A DNA stretch of 7,397 bases from JBMOLK01 sp049325575 (GTDB lineage Bacteria > Bacillota > Clostridia > Acetivibrionales > Acetivibrionaceae), in NCBI GenBank assembly GCA_049325575.1, contig JBMOLK010000223.1:1-7397 (forward strand), given 5' to 3'. The translations under genes were made by a program, and so were the position numbers. The notes below the pieces were generated by a model. It was not told where the DNA came from, searched no databases, and saw only the letters and a list, made by a program, of their open reading frames with translations. This document shows, piece by piece, positions 6,971-7,397 of this stretch (within the stretch, counting starts at the first letter, position 1; each line of letters starts with the position of its first letter).

Positions 6971-7397
6971 TTATTTAAACATATCATTTAAATTGTCTAT
7001 CAAATCGTCAAAATCCCTTTTACTAAGTCTTGAATGACTAAAATCACTTAGTGTTTTTTCAGAATCTTCCTTTTCAGTGCAGTGAGTAATTATCTGCTGC
7101 AGTTTGTTTATATATTTATCTAACAAGTCTAGAATGGTTTGTTCTTCATATTCATGACGATTGTAGTTGACAGTAACTCTAAGGCTTCCACCTGACACAA
7201 AGCTTAGCATATCAAGTACATGTAATCTTTCAGACTCTGGGCTTACTAAATCACCTTTTAATACATCCGGTCCCTCTCGAATGTCCCCATTATTATCCCG
7301 GCTGAACTGCCCAAGGTAGTTAAAGCTAAGCTCCGGGTCAAGCCTAAACTCCATACCCTTTTTAAACTCATCAGGTGTAAGGTACTTGAGCAGTCCA
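6971..7397 (-). CDS. NRPS subunit, C-terminal end (epimerization domain plus docking tail), partial
   Basis: This is the 3' end of a gene that begins outside the window; 141 residues and a TAA stop (6973-6971) are visible. The first residues read GLLKYLTPDEFKKG, followed by PELSFNYLGQF (FNYLGQF at 7324-7304). The FNYLG motif, and the later VTVNYNRHEYEEQT stretch, are typical of the end of NRPS epimerization domains, which convert the carrier-bound L-aminoacyl or peptidyl residue to a mixture of L and D. The catalytic His motif lies outside the window. The last ~25 residues (SDFSHSRLSKRDF...) form an acidic, helix-prone tail of the kind that docks onto the next subunit. The Met at 7354 is internal, since the frame stays open to the window edge and matches the family before it. 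The next NRPS gene starts 45 bp downstream in the same orientation. Which amino acid the subunit adds cannot be told. Confidence 0.93.
   Translation of the reverse strand, partial: GLLKYLTPDEFKKGMEFRLDPELSFNYLGQFSRDNNGDIREGPDVLKGDLVSPESERLHVLDMLSFVSGGSLRVTVNYNRHEYEEQTILDLLDKYINKLQQIITHCTEKEDSEKTLSDFSHSRLSKRDFDDLIDNLNDMFK
6974..7054 (-). other. C-terminal docking (COM donor-like) segment
   Basis: The end of the upstream subunit, after the epimerization domain fold, reads TLSDFSHSRLSKRDFDDLID and then a few more residues to the stop. Donor communication-mediating segments of Bacillus-type NRPSs follow an E domain, usually contain a TPSDF-like motif, and form a short amphipathic acidic helix. 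Here TLSDF resembles that motif. The likely partner is the N-terminus of the next subunit at 6925-6905. Its role is inferred from position and similarity to the family, not from a demonstrated pairing. Confidence 0.6.

Noticed and set aside
7352..7354. Met at 7354 as the start of a small separate gene
   Set aside because: The frame stays open to the window edge, and the residues before it (GLLKYLTPDEF) match E domains, so it is an internal Met of a larger NRPS.
1..7397. Frameshift, CRISPR array, RNA gene or insertion sequence
   Set aside because: The minus-strand frame carries ordered NRPS motifs from end to end. No short regularly spaced repeats, tRNA-like folds, transposase or inverted-repeat termini were seen.

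Overview
The window is the interior of a non-ribosomal peptide synthetase (NRPS) cluster, with all coding on the minus strand. The DNA is AT-rich, and codon use favours AGA/AGG for Arg, ATA for Ile and A/T third positions. The domain motifs are of the Bacillota type. A clostridial or related low-GC Gram-positive host is the best guess, but this is inferred from composition and motif style only; no species marker is present.

Layout in transcription order (right to left): (1) 7397-6971 holds the last 141 residues of an NRPS subunit that ends in an epimerization (E) domain and a short C-terminal docking tail. (2) A 45-bp gap (6970-6926) carries a Shine-Dalgarno sequence and no visible promoter or terminator, so the two genes are probably co-transcribed. 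(3) 6925-1 holds the first 2308 residues of a second NRPS subunit, open to the window edge with no stop. Its domains are C1 - A1 - T1 - C2 - A2 - T2 - E2 (E2 incomplete). Essentially the whole window is coding; there is no non-coding stretch over 300 bases.

Function: the upstream subunit should deliver a peptidyl chain ending in a D-residue. C1 has the features of a D-donor/L-acceptor (DCL) condensation domain, which matches. A1 has a ten-residue specificity code, DILQIGVVWK, close to the known glycine code DILQLGLIWK. C2 is of the LCL type, A2 has the code DVANFAIIYK that I cannot assign, and T2-E2 would epimerize that residue before passing it on. The predicted fragment is ...-D-Xaa-Gly-D-Yaa-..., provided E2 is active; its signature motif is unusual.

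No new type of system is visible. The points worth following are the unassigned A2 code, the divergent E2 motif, the clean E-to-DCL subunit junction and the patchy similarity between the two adenylation domains. The product cannot be named from this window.
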